Positions 12,928 to 20,518 of a stretch of 20,888 bases of DNA are shown here, piece after piece. The position numbers were made by a program, and so were the translations under genes. Below the pieces are notes generated by a model. That model did not search any database, was not told the origin of the DNA, and saw only the letters and a list, made by a program, of their open reading frames with translations. This DNA is from a virus. Position 1 is the first letter of the stretch. Each line of letters starts with the position of its first letter. Location of the stretch: the IMG/VR virus record IMGVR_UViG_3300033144_001296, positions 1 through 20,888 of that record; one strand, 5' to 3'.

Positions 12928-13803
12928 ATGGAAACACTAGAAAAAACAGCATTTACTCTACCTAAAGGTAAAGTACAAGTTGTGCCTGTAAGGAGAAAAG
13001 GCGGTTGGGTAGATCCTAATCATGAGGCCTCTTTCTTATTTAAAACATCAAAAATAACAATCGTAGTACCCCAAGATAGAAAAACGGGTAGATTGGTAAA
13101 TCCCTTAACTGAAGAGGAGAAGGCTTTCTTTGAAAACAAGAAGGCCTCTGGCCTCTCTTTCAATGAAGGAGATTTATCTATACATAAAGAGAAGAAAGAA
13201 AACTTTTGGTTGAAATTTAGATTTGATCTAGATAAAAATGTTAAAGAGTTGAATCTTTCAGATCCTATGGATTATATTACCTATAAAGTTCTTAAAGCTA
13301 ACACAGCACTAATAGCACCTTCTATTGAAGAAAAATTTGGTAAAGGTAGTTATAAGTTTGCGTTAACAACGGCTGGCTATGAGGAAAAAGCAAAAGCTAA
13401 GGTAGCATACAATAAACGAGAAGCGTATAAGTTATTTGATAAGTTGTCTGAAAGTGCAACTAGTATGACAAATTTCTTAAACGTATATTACTCTGACAAA
13501 CCAGGTAATTTAAGAATTCCACGTAATGCTACTAGAGACTTTTTAGAAGCAGAGATAGAAAAGATTATTGAAAAAGACATCGCAGGTTTTAATACTACTA
13601 CTAAAGATGAGCACTTTGACGATAAACTATTGATATTTAATGCTCTAAATGCAAGAGCTATACAAAGAGACGGAATTGCTTATACATTACCAGGAGGTAG
13701 AGTTATAGGAAATTCAATGAACGAAGTAATTGGTTTTATCTTAGATGACGCTAATAACGAAGAAGTTCTTAAAATACAAGCAAGAATAGAAAATTCTAAT
13801 TAA
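12928..13803 (+). CDS. Conserved virion-operon protein of unknown function (291 aa)
   Basis: The 291-residue protein lies 27 bases after the capsid gene, with an A-rich leader (AAATAAAAAGAAA) and a TAATG overlap with the next gene. It starts with a beta-rich segment (KVQVVPVRRKGGWVDPN, SKITIVVPQDRKTGRL). Its middle is charged and helical (EEKAKAKVAYNKREAYKLFDKL) and its end is acidic and helical (EVLKIQARIENSN). Length and position match a conserved unknown found after the capsid gene in crAss-like genomes, probably a head-associated or assembly protein. I cannot name a specific fold. The lack of low-complexity or fibre-like repeats argues against a surface fibre. Confidence 0.6.
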   Translation: METLEKTAFTLPKGKVQVVPVRRKGGWVDPNHEASFLFKTSKITIVVPQDRKTGRLVNPLTEEEKAFFENKKASGLSFNEGDLSIHKEKKENFWLKFRFDLDKNVKELNLSDPMDYITYKVLKANTALIAPSIEEKFGKGSYKFALTTAGYEEKAKAKVAYNKREAYKLFDKLSESATSMTNFLNVYYSDKPGNLRIPRNATRDFLEAEIEKIIEKDIAGFNTTTKDEHFDDKLLIFNALNARAIQRDGIAYTLPGGRVIGNSMNEVIGFILDDANNEEVLKIQARIENSN

Positions 13804-14507
13804 TGACAGCACCAGAGTTTAAAGAAGCATTTTTAATCTTATATGATAAATTAACAAACCTAGCTGCCCCAGGGTATACGGATGATGAGATTAGTTTTCT
13901 TTTAACTAAGGCTGAAGAACAATTAGTAAAAACTGCTTATAACTTCAAAGGCAACAAATATAATGATGGCTTTGAGGAAACAGAAAAAAGAAGAAAGGAT
14001 TTATCAGAGCTAACTAGGAATGCAACCCTAGATAGTTCTGCTATTTCTTCTGATCAAGATGGTGTATCTCTTAATGGGGTGTTCTACAACTTACCAGATG
14101 ATCTATTATATACAATCAGAGAAGAAGCTACTATAAGCTCTTCAGATGCTTGTATAAACGGTAATAGAATAAGTGTTAAGCCCGTAACCCATGATGAGTA
14201 TACAGCAACTATAAATAATCCATTTAAGAAGCCAAATGAAGGTTTGGTTTGGAGATTGGATTTTAGTACAGATACTAACTCTAATAGAAGACATGAACTA
14301 GTACTAGGAGATAATTATACAATAGATTTATATCATGTAAGATATATAAAAAGACCAAGAGGTATAGATCTAGCTACTAATTTAACTTCAGAACTAGATG
14401 AAAGTGTTCATCAAGAAATAGTTGATAGAGCTGTAAGAATAGCTACTGCAGTTACAGACCCACAGCAATATCAAATAAAGATTAATGAACAACAACAATC
14501 AGAGTAA
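13803..14507 (+). CDS. Head-tail connector / ring protein
   Basis: The 234-residue protein overlaps the previous stop by one base. Its N-terminus is helical (EFKEAFLILYDKLTNL, DDEISFLLTKAEEQLVKTAY). A central beta-rich part (NGVFYNLPDDLLYTIREEATI and later YTIDLYHVRYIKRPRGI) follows. A C-terminal helix LDESVHQEIVDRAVRIATAV closes it. This pattern, helical N-terminus, beta sandwich and a closing helix with H-x-E-I-V-x-R-A, is that of connector or ring proteins that sit below the portal in crAss-like and other podoviruses. The Gln-rich end may be flexible. The 76 bases that follow contain a short hairpin but no promoter of the class seen elsewhere. Confidence 0.7.
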   Translation: MTAPEFKEAFLILYDKLTNLAAPGYTDDEISFLLTKAEEQLVKTAYNFKGNKYNDGFEETEKRRKDLSELTRNATLDSSAISSDQDGVSLNGVFYNLPDDLLYTIREEATISSSDACINGNRISVKPVTHDEYTATINNPFKKPNEGLVWRLDFSTDTNSNRRHELVLGDNYTIDLYHVRYIKRPRGIDLATNLTSELDESVHQEIVDRAVRIATAVTDPQQYQIKINEQQQSE

Positions 14508-14583
14508 TCTGAGCTATTTTTAATAGCGTGTATAAGCAAAAATAAATTAAATAAACATATTGTTAAACTAAAAACATTCTAAA

Positions 14584-15786
14584 ATGAGTGCAAGACAACA
14601 AACAAACGTTCAATATTTAGCATTAGGTGATGCTGCAGCTTTATCTGCTGGAGGAATTGATACTCTTAATGAAGGAGAGATCGGTGTATTTACTCCACAA
14701 GGAGTAAGAATTACTGGAGCTAACGCAGCTGGTATTGAAAAATTTATAGTAGTTACTGATAGAGGAACTGAGCCAAACTTAGTATCTGATGTAATTGAGA
14801 CTGCTAAAATAAAAACTGCAGTTTCTAAGGACACAGTTGCTGCTGTAGAACAAAAAGATGTAATAGGTTTTAATGGTACTTCTGGTGCTATTGAAGAAAT
14901 TAATGACAACCTTTATATGGTTGCTATGTATATCCAAGAATATTTAACTTCTAATACTGATGGTAGATACATTAAACATTTCCAATATAAGTCTGACCTA
15001 GATACTACTCAAGATGAGGTAGCTATAGGACTTGTAGGAAGTGCTGTACGTAACTTCTCCAGAGAAGCTGAAGATTATATGGATTTTAAAGCTTTATGTA
15101 GTGATGCTGGTGCTGCTACAACTGTAGAATTTAGCGTAGCTAAAGGTAGTAACACTGCTGTATTTGCTGCTGCTCCTACTGTAGCTATCGGAGATTTTAT
15201 CAGATTTGGTACTGCTCTTACAGATAACGTATATGAAGTTAAGAAAGTTGTTGGTAACAACGTAACTTTAGATAGATGTGTAACTGACGCTACTCAGACA
15301 TTTGCTGTAGGTGCTGCTCAAGAAATTGCTGCTGCTGCTGGAGCTGCTGCTGATTGGGGAATTGTTGCTGAAGGTAAGCCATTGTCTTTCAGAATTGGAA
15401 AAGAGTTCTACAAGAAAGTAAGATGGGAATATACTTTAACTGATTTTGGATCTACTAACTCTCAAAGAGAAGCTGTAGCTAACGATGGAGTTGGAGTTTA
15501 TGAGCAAATTGCAGAAGCAGAATGGTTCTTACAAGGTCATGAAGGAGAATACTTCAGAATGGGTGAGCCAGCTATCTATGACGCTCGTAGAGACGTTAAG
15601 AAAACTTCTTACAACCAAATTGATTTATTATTCTCTAATGATGAAGTTGTAGGATTTCAGCCAAATGTTTCACCTAAGCACTTAAGTATTGCTGTTCCTA
15701 TTGCTGGAGCTGACTATGCTACTGATGCTACTGATGGTGTTGCTGCTGTGTTATCTTTGATTACTGGAGCTACTTTATCTCTATAA
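14584..15786 (+). CDS. Abundant-looking virion protein (400 aa), auxiliary capsid or tail candidate
   Basis: The 400-residue product is rich in Ala, Gly and Val, with few low-complexity runs except an Ala-rich loop EIAAAAGAAADWG. Notable stretches are IEKFIVVTDRGTEPN (about 51-65), NLYMVAMYIQEYLTSNTDGRYIKHF, and EWFLQGHEGEYFRMGEPAIYDARRD cut short here. GCT, AAC and GTA codons dominate, as in the capsid gene, suggesting high expression. The gene carries a strong terminator right after its stop. These features suit a high-copy protein: an auxiliary capsid or decoration protein, or a major tail component. The exact role is not decided by sequence. Confidence 0.6.
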   Translation: MSARQQTNVQYLALGDAAALSAGGIDTLNEGEIGVFTPQGVRITGANAAGIEKFIVVTDRGTEPNLVSDVIETAKIKTAVSKDTVAAVEQKDVIGFNGTSGAIEEINDNLYMVAMYIQEYLTSNTDGRYIKHFQYKSDLDTTQDEVAIGLVGSAVRNFSREAEDYMDFKALCSDAGAATTVEFSVAKGSNTAVFAAAPTVAIGDFIRFGTALTDNVYEVKKVVGNNVTLDRCVTDATQTFAVGAAQEIAAAAGAAADWGIVAEGKPLSFRIGKEFYKKVRWEYTLTDFGSTNSQREAVANDGVGVYEQIAEAEWFLQGHEGEYFRMGEPAIYDARRDVKKTSYNQIDLLFSNDEVVGFQPNVSPKHLSIAVPIAGADYATDATDGVAAVLSLITGATLSL

Positions 15787-15800
15787 TAATTAAACACTTT

Positions 15801-15848
15801 AGACTAGGTAGGTAATCCCCTGCCTAGTCTTTTTTTTAAATTTTTTTT
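15801..15848 (+). terminator. Strong terminator abutting the next start codon
   Basis: A 12-bp stem with one G-T pair (AGACTAGGTAGG with CCTGCCTAGTCT, 15801-15812 and 15819-15830) encloses the loop TAATCC. It is followed by eight T bases, AAA and eight more T bases ending at 15848. The ATG of the next gene begins at the very next base, so downstream fibre genes are probably expressed by partial read-through. Confidence 0.88.
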
Positions 15849-16442
15849 ATGCTTACACCAAATCTTGACTTAAAATTAGTCTGTAAAGACGGAGAACTGC
15901 AGTTAGCAATATTAGATTGCACAGGTAGTTATGATGACCCGTTAAACCTAGGAGGCTTTGGTACTCCAAACACAGAAACATCTGAAGTATTAACAACTAC
16001 TTTGCAGATAATGTTTCCATCAGGAGATGTTTATGTATTAGACACTTCTGCAGACTTACCTAATTTAGAAGGGGAAACTCTTTATTACACTTATGAGCAG
16101 ATTACTGGAGGCACAGGAGAATTTGTAGATGGACAATATTCTTTTTTATATACTCTAGAAGCAGATGAACTTTCAGGACTTCAAACATATACTTTTGAGT
16201 ATTTAGGATTATTTTTCCCAAATGCTGAATGCTGGGTAGATAATCAACTAATAAATTTAGATTTAGATAGTTGTGCTTATTTTGATAAAAAATATACACA
16301 TATAAAAGAAGTACTATTTGTATCTACATTAATAGATGCTCTAGGAGTACACTCTTGTTTAGGAGAAGCAGATAAATTTGACAATACCTTAAACACCCTT
16401 AATATATATAAAGATAATAATTTTGACTGTAAAACTTGCTAG
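15849..16442 (+). CDS. Cysteine-containing tail-module protein (197 aa)
   Basis: The start codon directly follows the terminator T-run. The 197-residue product begins LDLKLVCKDGELQLAILD and continues into CTGSYDDPLNLGGFGTPN, a D-x-T-G-x-Y ... G-x-G-x-P-N pattern I associate with tail-module proteins of Bacteroidota phages. Beta-rich segments alternate through the middle (SGDVYVLDTSADLP, QTYTFEYLGLFF). A helical C-terminal part (IKEVLFVSTLIDALGVHSC) ends in FDCKTC. At least seven cysteines are present, many near the C-terminus, perhaps for metal or subunit contacts. Function not established; likely a tail or baseplate-associated protein. Confidence 0.6.
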   Translation: MLTPNLDLKLVCKDGELQLAILDCTGSYDDPLNLGGFGTPNTETSEVLTTTLQIMFPSGDVYVLDTSADLPNLEGETLYYTYEQITGGTGEFVDGQYSFLYTLEADELSGLQTYTFEYLGLFFPNAECWVDNQLINLDLDSCAYFDKKYTHIKEVLFVSTLIDALGVHSCLGEADKFDNTLNTLNIYKDNNFDCKTC

Positions 16443-16444
16443 AT

Positions 16445-17254
16445 ATGAGTTGCTGTAATAACGATAAAACATTAATTTTAAAACAAACAATCAACAACGA
16501 TGTAACTAACGTAGATGGTGTTTGGTTAAACGGATCAGGAGCTCCTCTTGACGCATTAGGAATAGATACTAACTATTATATAGATACTGATACAAATGAT
16601 ATCTATTATAAAGATGCTGGTACTTGGGGAACTGCTATAGGAAATATAAAAGGGGATGATGGACAAGGTATAGATCACGTATCCTTAACTTCTGGAACTA
16701 GTGCACCTGGTACTACAGATACTTATACTGTATGGGGAGATGTAGCTGAAACTATTAACTTAGGAACATTTGATGTATACAATGGAAATGATTTTACTCC
16801 TACAGCTCCTTTATGGACTAGTGTAGATACTTCCTCTTTTGTAACTGTAGCCAACACAGGAATTCTAACAGATTTTTTAAGTCAAGTAATAACTTCAAGC
16901 GTTGATTTTATACAAGTAGGAAATGTATTTACTTTTAGATTTAAAATATTTCACTCTTTTCAAGTAGTAAGTGGACAATTTACAGAAGATAGTTATTATT
17001 CTTTAGACTTAGGTGCTATTTATGGCACTGTTACAGGTCTTTTAACAACTTCTTACTTAGACTTAGCTAAAGCTAAACTTTCTAACAATACAACTGGAGA
17101 TATATTAAATATAGACCATGGAGAAGTAAGTGTAGGTACAGGCGATAAAATAGATATATCTGTAAGAGATTTTACAGGTTCTACAGTAACTCCTGGGCCA
17201 ACATACCACGTAAATCTTTCAGGTACTTTTATATTACCAGTAACTCCTATATAA
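16445..17254 (+). CDS. Tail fibre or tail-spike-like protein (269 aa)
   Basis: The ATG at 16445 (MSCCNNDKT) is preferred over a TTG nine bases upstream. The segment at about 33-63 (APLDALGIDTNYYIDTDTN then DIYYKDAGTWG) and KGDDGQGIDHVSLTSGT (69-85) leading to DTYTVWGDVAETINLG are widespread modular motifs of phage tail-fibre and collagen-like adhesin proteins. The rest is beta-rich with many Thr and Ser, ending in a compact GTFILPVTPI. It likely forms a trimeric fibre or a fibre-attachment piece. It is part of the tail-fibre block and is separated from the next gene by nine bases. Confidence 0.7.
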   Translation: MSCCNNDKTLILKQTINNDVTNVDGVWLNGSGAPLDALGIDTNYYIDTDTNDIYYKDAGTWGTAIGNIKGDDGQGIDHVSLTSGTSAPGTTDTYTVWGDVAETINLGTFDVYNGNDFTPTAPLWTSVDTSSFVTVANTGILTDFLSQVITSSVDFIQVGNVFTFRFKIFHSFQVVSGQFTEDSYYSLDLGAIYGTVTGLLTTSYLDLAKAKLSNNTTGDILNIDHGEVSVGTGDKIDISVRDFTGSTVTPGPTYHVNLSGTFILPVTPI

Positions 17255-17263
17255 TATAAGAAT

Positions 17264-17491
17264 ATGAGTCTAGAAGAGTGCATACAAGTTGCTAATAAAA
17301 AATTCTCTGATCTTACTGATAAGATTGTCTTAAAAATGAAGATTGGAGAATATTGTGAAAAAGAAATACTAGATTTAGAAGTTCTTAATAAATGGAGAGA
17401 GATATTAGAAAAACAAACATGTGCTAATGCTGATTGTGGATTAGATGAAGAAGCACAAGAATTACTTTGCAAAAAAATAAATTTATTTTAA
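17264..17491 (+). CDS. Small cysteine-containing helical protein (75 aa)
   Basis: The 75-residue product is mainly helical: LEECIQVANKKFSDL, then EILDLEVLNKWREILEK. Cysteines occur at residues 6, 31, 53, 58 and 69, the last three in a cluster, CANADCGLDEEAQELLC. I do not recognise the family. It sits between two fibre genes, nine bases after one and one base before the next, so it is probably a tail-assembly partner or chaperone for a fibre; that is inferred from position. Confidence 0.6.
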   Translation: MSLEECIQVANKKFSDLTDKIVLKMKIGEYCEKEILDLEVLNKWREILEKQTCANADCGLDEEAQELLCKKINLF

Positions 17492-17492
17492 A

Positions 17493-18641
17493 ATGGCTGC
17501 TCCTAATATAATTAGAAATATAAACGCTTTAAAGGAAGTTTTAACGGCTTCTGGAGATGATACATTAATAATAGGTAAAAAACGTGGGAGATCAGCTGTA
17601 AATGCCTATGAGCCTCGTTTAATCTTACTAGAAACTCTTACACAATATTTAGCATCTGATCCTGATCTTCTTGATAGTATATCTGAATATATATTAGGGT
17701 TACTAGAAGGAGAGAACTTAGGTACAGGTGTAGAAGTATTTAAAGAGGTAGTAGATGGTTCTTTTAAGTTTCATACTTTAGTAGAAGGAACTGGCATTAC
17801 TCTTACCTTAAATGAGACTACTGGAGAAATAACAATAGACTCTACTGGAGGTGGAGGTGGAGGTACTTTTACTAACTTAGATCCAACTCCTGTTGCTGTA
17901 GGGGGATATCCTGCAGGTACTACATTTGATAATGTAGATTATCCTACATTTGCTCAAGGATTGATGTATCCTTATCAAGAACCTGCTTTAACTTTATCTT
18001 CTAGTTTATTTAAGACATATGAAACTGGGGAATTTGTCCCTAGTGGTATACAAAGTATAAATTATACTGTAAGTAATTCTGCTAATATAAAAGCACAACC
18101 ACCTAATGTAGGTGTACCTTCAACTTCTATAGTAGGAGCTACTTTCCCTGTAGATCCTATTGAGTTATTACCTGCAGGATCTTTTGATATAGATATTCCT
18201 TTAGGAACTTCATTAAGTAGTCCAGGTACAAAGAATATTAGCTTACAAGGTACTAACAGTAATGACGATACATTTAGTAAAACAGGTACATTAACCTTTA
18301 GAGATAAAAGATATTGGGGTACAGCTGCTTTCTTTGGCAACCCTTCTAATGCTGCTATTATAGCTGCTGATGGTGCTGGTGTAGGTGCTGGTAATGAGTT
18401 TTCTACTACAAGAGTCCAATCAAGAAATGGTATTGATGGAGGAGGTAGATATTTATTTTTCTCTTGGCCAACTTCTTTTGGAACTCCTACATTTGTTGTA
18501 AATGGGTTACCTAATACAGCTTGGACTAAAGTAGGAGATGCTTTTACTTTTTTTAACAGTAATGCTAATCCAGTAACTTATGATACTTGGATGTCCAACA
18601 CACAACAAAATTCACCAATAGCAACCTTTCAAATAACATAA
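17493..18641 (+). CDS. Tail fibre protein with glycine hinge (382 aa)
   Basis: The N-terminus is helical (residues 1-75), likely for docking, with a basic KKRGRS segment at 29-34. A fibre segment VEVFKEVVDGSFKFHTLVEG with GITLTLNETTGEITIDS (about 80-117) is typical of phage fibres. A six-Gly hinge follows at 119-124. The remaining 250 residues are beta-rich with Thr, Ser, Pro and Gly. The C-terminal part reads GGRYLFFSWPTSFG, then TFVVNGLPNTAWTKVGDAF, and ends PIATFQIT, likely a receptor-facing tip. The start lies one base after the previous stop. Host-receptor binding is inference from the fibre-like architecture. Confidence 0.7.
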   Translation: MAAPNIIRNINALKEVLTASGDDTLIIGKKRGRSAVNAYEPRLILLETLTQYLASDPDLLDSISEYILGLLEGENLGTGVEVFKEVVDGSFKFHTLVEGTGITLTLNETTGEITIDSTGGGGGGTFTNLDPTPVAVGGYPAGTTFDNVDYPTFAQGLMYPYQEPALTLSSSLFKTYETGEFVPSGIQSINYTVSNSANIKAQPPNVGVPSTSIVGATFPVDPIELLPAGSFDIDIPLGTSLSSPGTKNISLQGTNSNDDTFSKTGTLTFRDKRYWGTAAFFGNPSNAAIIAADGAGVGAGNEFSTTRVQSRNGIDGGGRYLFFSWPTSFGTPTFVVNGLPNTAWTKVGDAFTFFNSNANPVTYDTWMSNTQQNSPIATFQIT

Positions 18642-18642
18642 T

Positions 18643-19287
18643 ATGGCTCAAAACACAGGTACATTAGTAACAGCTGCAATTAGACCTAATGATAGTCTAG
18701 ACCTTATAGCATCTGCTTTTGCAAATGAAGTAAAGGGAGGAAATCATGGCTATGCTACATTAGCTGAAAGAGACTCTATTATAGAGCAGAGACGTGAGTG
18801 GGGTATGTTTTGTACAGTATATGATGATGGTGCTAATAATGGCACTTATATACTTACTAAAGATGAAAGCTCTGGTACAATTACAGATAATGGCAACTGG
18901 ATAGTGTTTGTAGGTAATGACGGTGTTTTAGAACCACCTGCTATTATATTACCTCCTTCTACTCCTGTAGTAACAGGTAATAAAGAAGTATTAGACGCTA
19001 TAGTAGCAACTGTAAATGGCAGTGAAGCTATTGCTACAGGAATAACAATAGTTCCTAATGATGATGTATATCCAACTGTTGAAATTAACAATGATGAATT
19101 AACTGTAGGAGATGGTGTAACTACTTTACAATGTTACTTTGCTGATCCTGCTACTCCTACTCAAGCTAGGGGATTTTCTCCAACATCTCCAAATGGTAAG
19201 ATAGCATTAGGAGATAAATTATATGTTAATCCAAGTTTAATAGGATATACTTTAGATACTGAAGATACTATAACTATAAAATTTTAA
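18643..19287 (+). CDS. Tail-module protein sharing a C-terminal domain with the next fibre (214 aa)
   Basis: The 214-residue product begins with a polar MAQNTGTLVTAAIRPNDS and a segment GNHGYATLAERDSI at about 34-47. This leads to WGMFCTVYDDGANNGTYIL, an attachment-type motif found in phage fibre N-termini. The C-terminal 69 residues (146-214) include LTVGDGVTTLQCYFADP and IGYTLDTEDTITIKF. They resemble the end of the following gene, with VGDGV, YFA-acidic-P and GY-x-LD in the same order. It is therefore a short fibre or fibre-tip protein with a shared exchangeable knob. The gap after the stop is an AT-only stretch. Confidence 0.65.
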   Translation: MAQNTGTLVTAAIRPNDSLDLIASAFANEVKGGNHGYATLAERDSIIEQRREWGMFCTVYDDGANNGTYILTKDESSGTITDNGNWIVFVGNDGVLEPPAIILPPSTPVVTGNKEVLDAIVATVNGSEAIATGITIVPNDDVYPTVEINNDELTVGDGVTTLQCYFADPATPTQARGFSPTSPNGKIALGDKLYVNPSLIGYTLDTEDTITIKF

Positions 19288-19317
19288 TAATAAATAAATA
19301 ATTAAATAATTAAATAA
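19284..19317 (+). repeat. AT-only intergenic stretch with short tandem repeats
   Basis: The junction between the two fibre genes is made almost only of A and T, with repeated AATAATTA/AATAAT units leading to the ATG at 19317. It may serve as an unstructured translation leader. No terminator or promoter is visible in it. Confidence 0.45.
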
Positions 19318-20453
19318 TGGGAAAACAAACTAGAGTTAAACAAATAAGGTTTGACGATGTATTAAACTTTGCTGTACAGTCACAGATTACTAATATGGCA
19401 CCAGCAACTGCAGGAACAGATGCAGTTAACAAAAACCAATTAGATGCTGTAGCAACACTGATTAATAACTTAGAATGGCTTAATTCAGCTTTAGATTACA
19501 TTACTGATAATACTGCTCTACCTCCAACAGAAGTTACTGGAGATAGATATGTATTATCTCATGATGGAGGTGCTCCTAACGCTGCTTGGGATGGTGCTTC
19601 TGCTGGAGATGTAGTTGAGTTTAATGGGACTACTTGGGATGCAACTACTCCTACTGTAGGTACATTTATAGCTGTTGATGATGAGCTAGACAGACTTTAC
19701 TGCTGGGGTGGTTCTTCTTGGACTCCTAAACAGTTTGAGAATACTACTGCTTCTACTGGTCTTACTAAAGTATTAAATGACATACAGTTAGATAGTTCTG
19801 CTGCTGGTGATGGTCTTAACTTTTCTACAGGAACTCTTTCAGTAGATCCTACTGATGGTACAATTGTAGTTGATGGTACTGGTGTATCTGTTGGAACTAT
19901 TACTTCTGCTAAGGTTTCTGATTTTACTGAGGCTGCTCAAGATGCTGTAGGTACTATATTAACAGATTCTGCTACTATTGATTTTACTTATGATGATGGA
20001 GCTAATACTATTACTGCTATTGTAATTGCAGATAGTATTGATGAAACTCATCTTAAAGGTCTAAATGATGGTGGTGCTGGTACTGCTGGACAAGTTGTTG
20101 TTTCTGATGGTGCTGGAGGATTTACATATGCTACTGATTCATCTTCTACAGATGCTAGAGTAGCTGCTGCTTCTGCTGTAACCTCTGGAGAAAACTCATT
20201 GTCTTATACTACTCCTTTTACTGCTCAAGCTCCTAGAGCTGCTTCTATACCACAAGTATTTGTTAATGGTGAATTTATTAAAGTTGGAGATGGTGTAGCT
20301 ACTGATTTTGCTTATTTTGCAGAACCAGGTGCTCCTACTACTGCACTAGCTTTAAATGCTCTTACAACTACTTGTAACCTTTATTGGAATAGCACTACTG
20401 CTGGGTATATCCTAGATGCTAATGATGAAGTTGCAATACACTATAACTACTAA
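19317..20453 (+). CDS. Mosaic tail fibre protein (378 aa)
   Basis: The N-terminus MGKQTRVKQIRFDDVL is a short basic docking-like motif shared in part with the next gene. Residues about 53-140 (EWLNSALDYITDNTALPP, TEVTGDRYVL, AAWDGASAGDVVEFNG and SSWTPKQF) match the DUF2793-like module common in phage fibres. Then come fibre repeats with TSAKVSDFTEAAQDAVG (about 200-216) and SATIDFTYDDGANTITAIV. Residues 314-378 share a C-terminal domain with the previous gene (VGDGVATDFAYFAEP, GYILDANDEVAI). GCT is the dominant Ala codon and the whole gene is beta-rich. It is followed by a short hairpin before the last gene. Confidence 0.75.
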   Translation: MGKQTRVKQIRFDDVLNFAVQSQITNMAPATAGTDAVNKNQLDAVATLINNLEWLNSALDYITDNTALPPTEVTGDRYVLSHDGGAPNAAWDGASAGDVVEFNGTTWDATTPTVGTFIAVDDELDRLYCWGGSSWTPKQFENTTASTGLTKVLNDIQLDSSAAGDGLNFSTGTLSVDPTDGTIVVDGTGVSVGTITSAKVSDFTEAAQDAVGTILTDSATIDFTYDDGANTITAIVIADSIDETHLKGLNDGGAGTAGQVVVSDGAGGFTYATDSSSTDARVAAASAVTSGENSLSYTTPFTAQAPRAASIPQVFVNGEFIKVGDGVATDFAYFAEPGAPTTALALNALTTTCNLYWNSTTAGYILDANDEVAIHYNY

Positions 20454-20471
20454 TAAGTAGCAAAATTAATT

Positions 20472-20497
20472 AGGGAGGTAACCAATCCTCCCTTTAA
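20472..20497 (+). terminator. Weak terminator-like hairpin between fibre genes
   Basis: A 7-bp stem AGGGAGG / CCTCCCT (20472-20478 and 20487-20493) with loop TAACCAAT is followed by only TTAAT. The lack of a long T-run makes it a weak terminator or an RNA-processing or stabilising hairpin. It lies 26 bases before the next start. Confidence 0.4.
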
Positions 20498-20518
20498 TAT
20501 TGAAAATAACATTTACTA

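Noticed and set aside
14513-14527. Hairpin GCTATT-TTT-AATAGC after the connector gene
   Set aside because: A short AT-rich stem with no T-run; it could be a processing site but does not support a terminator call.
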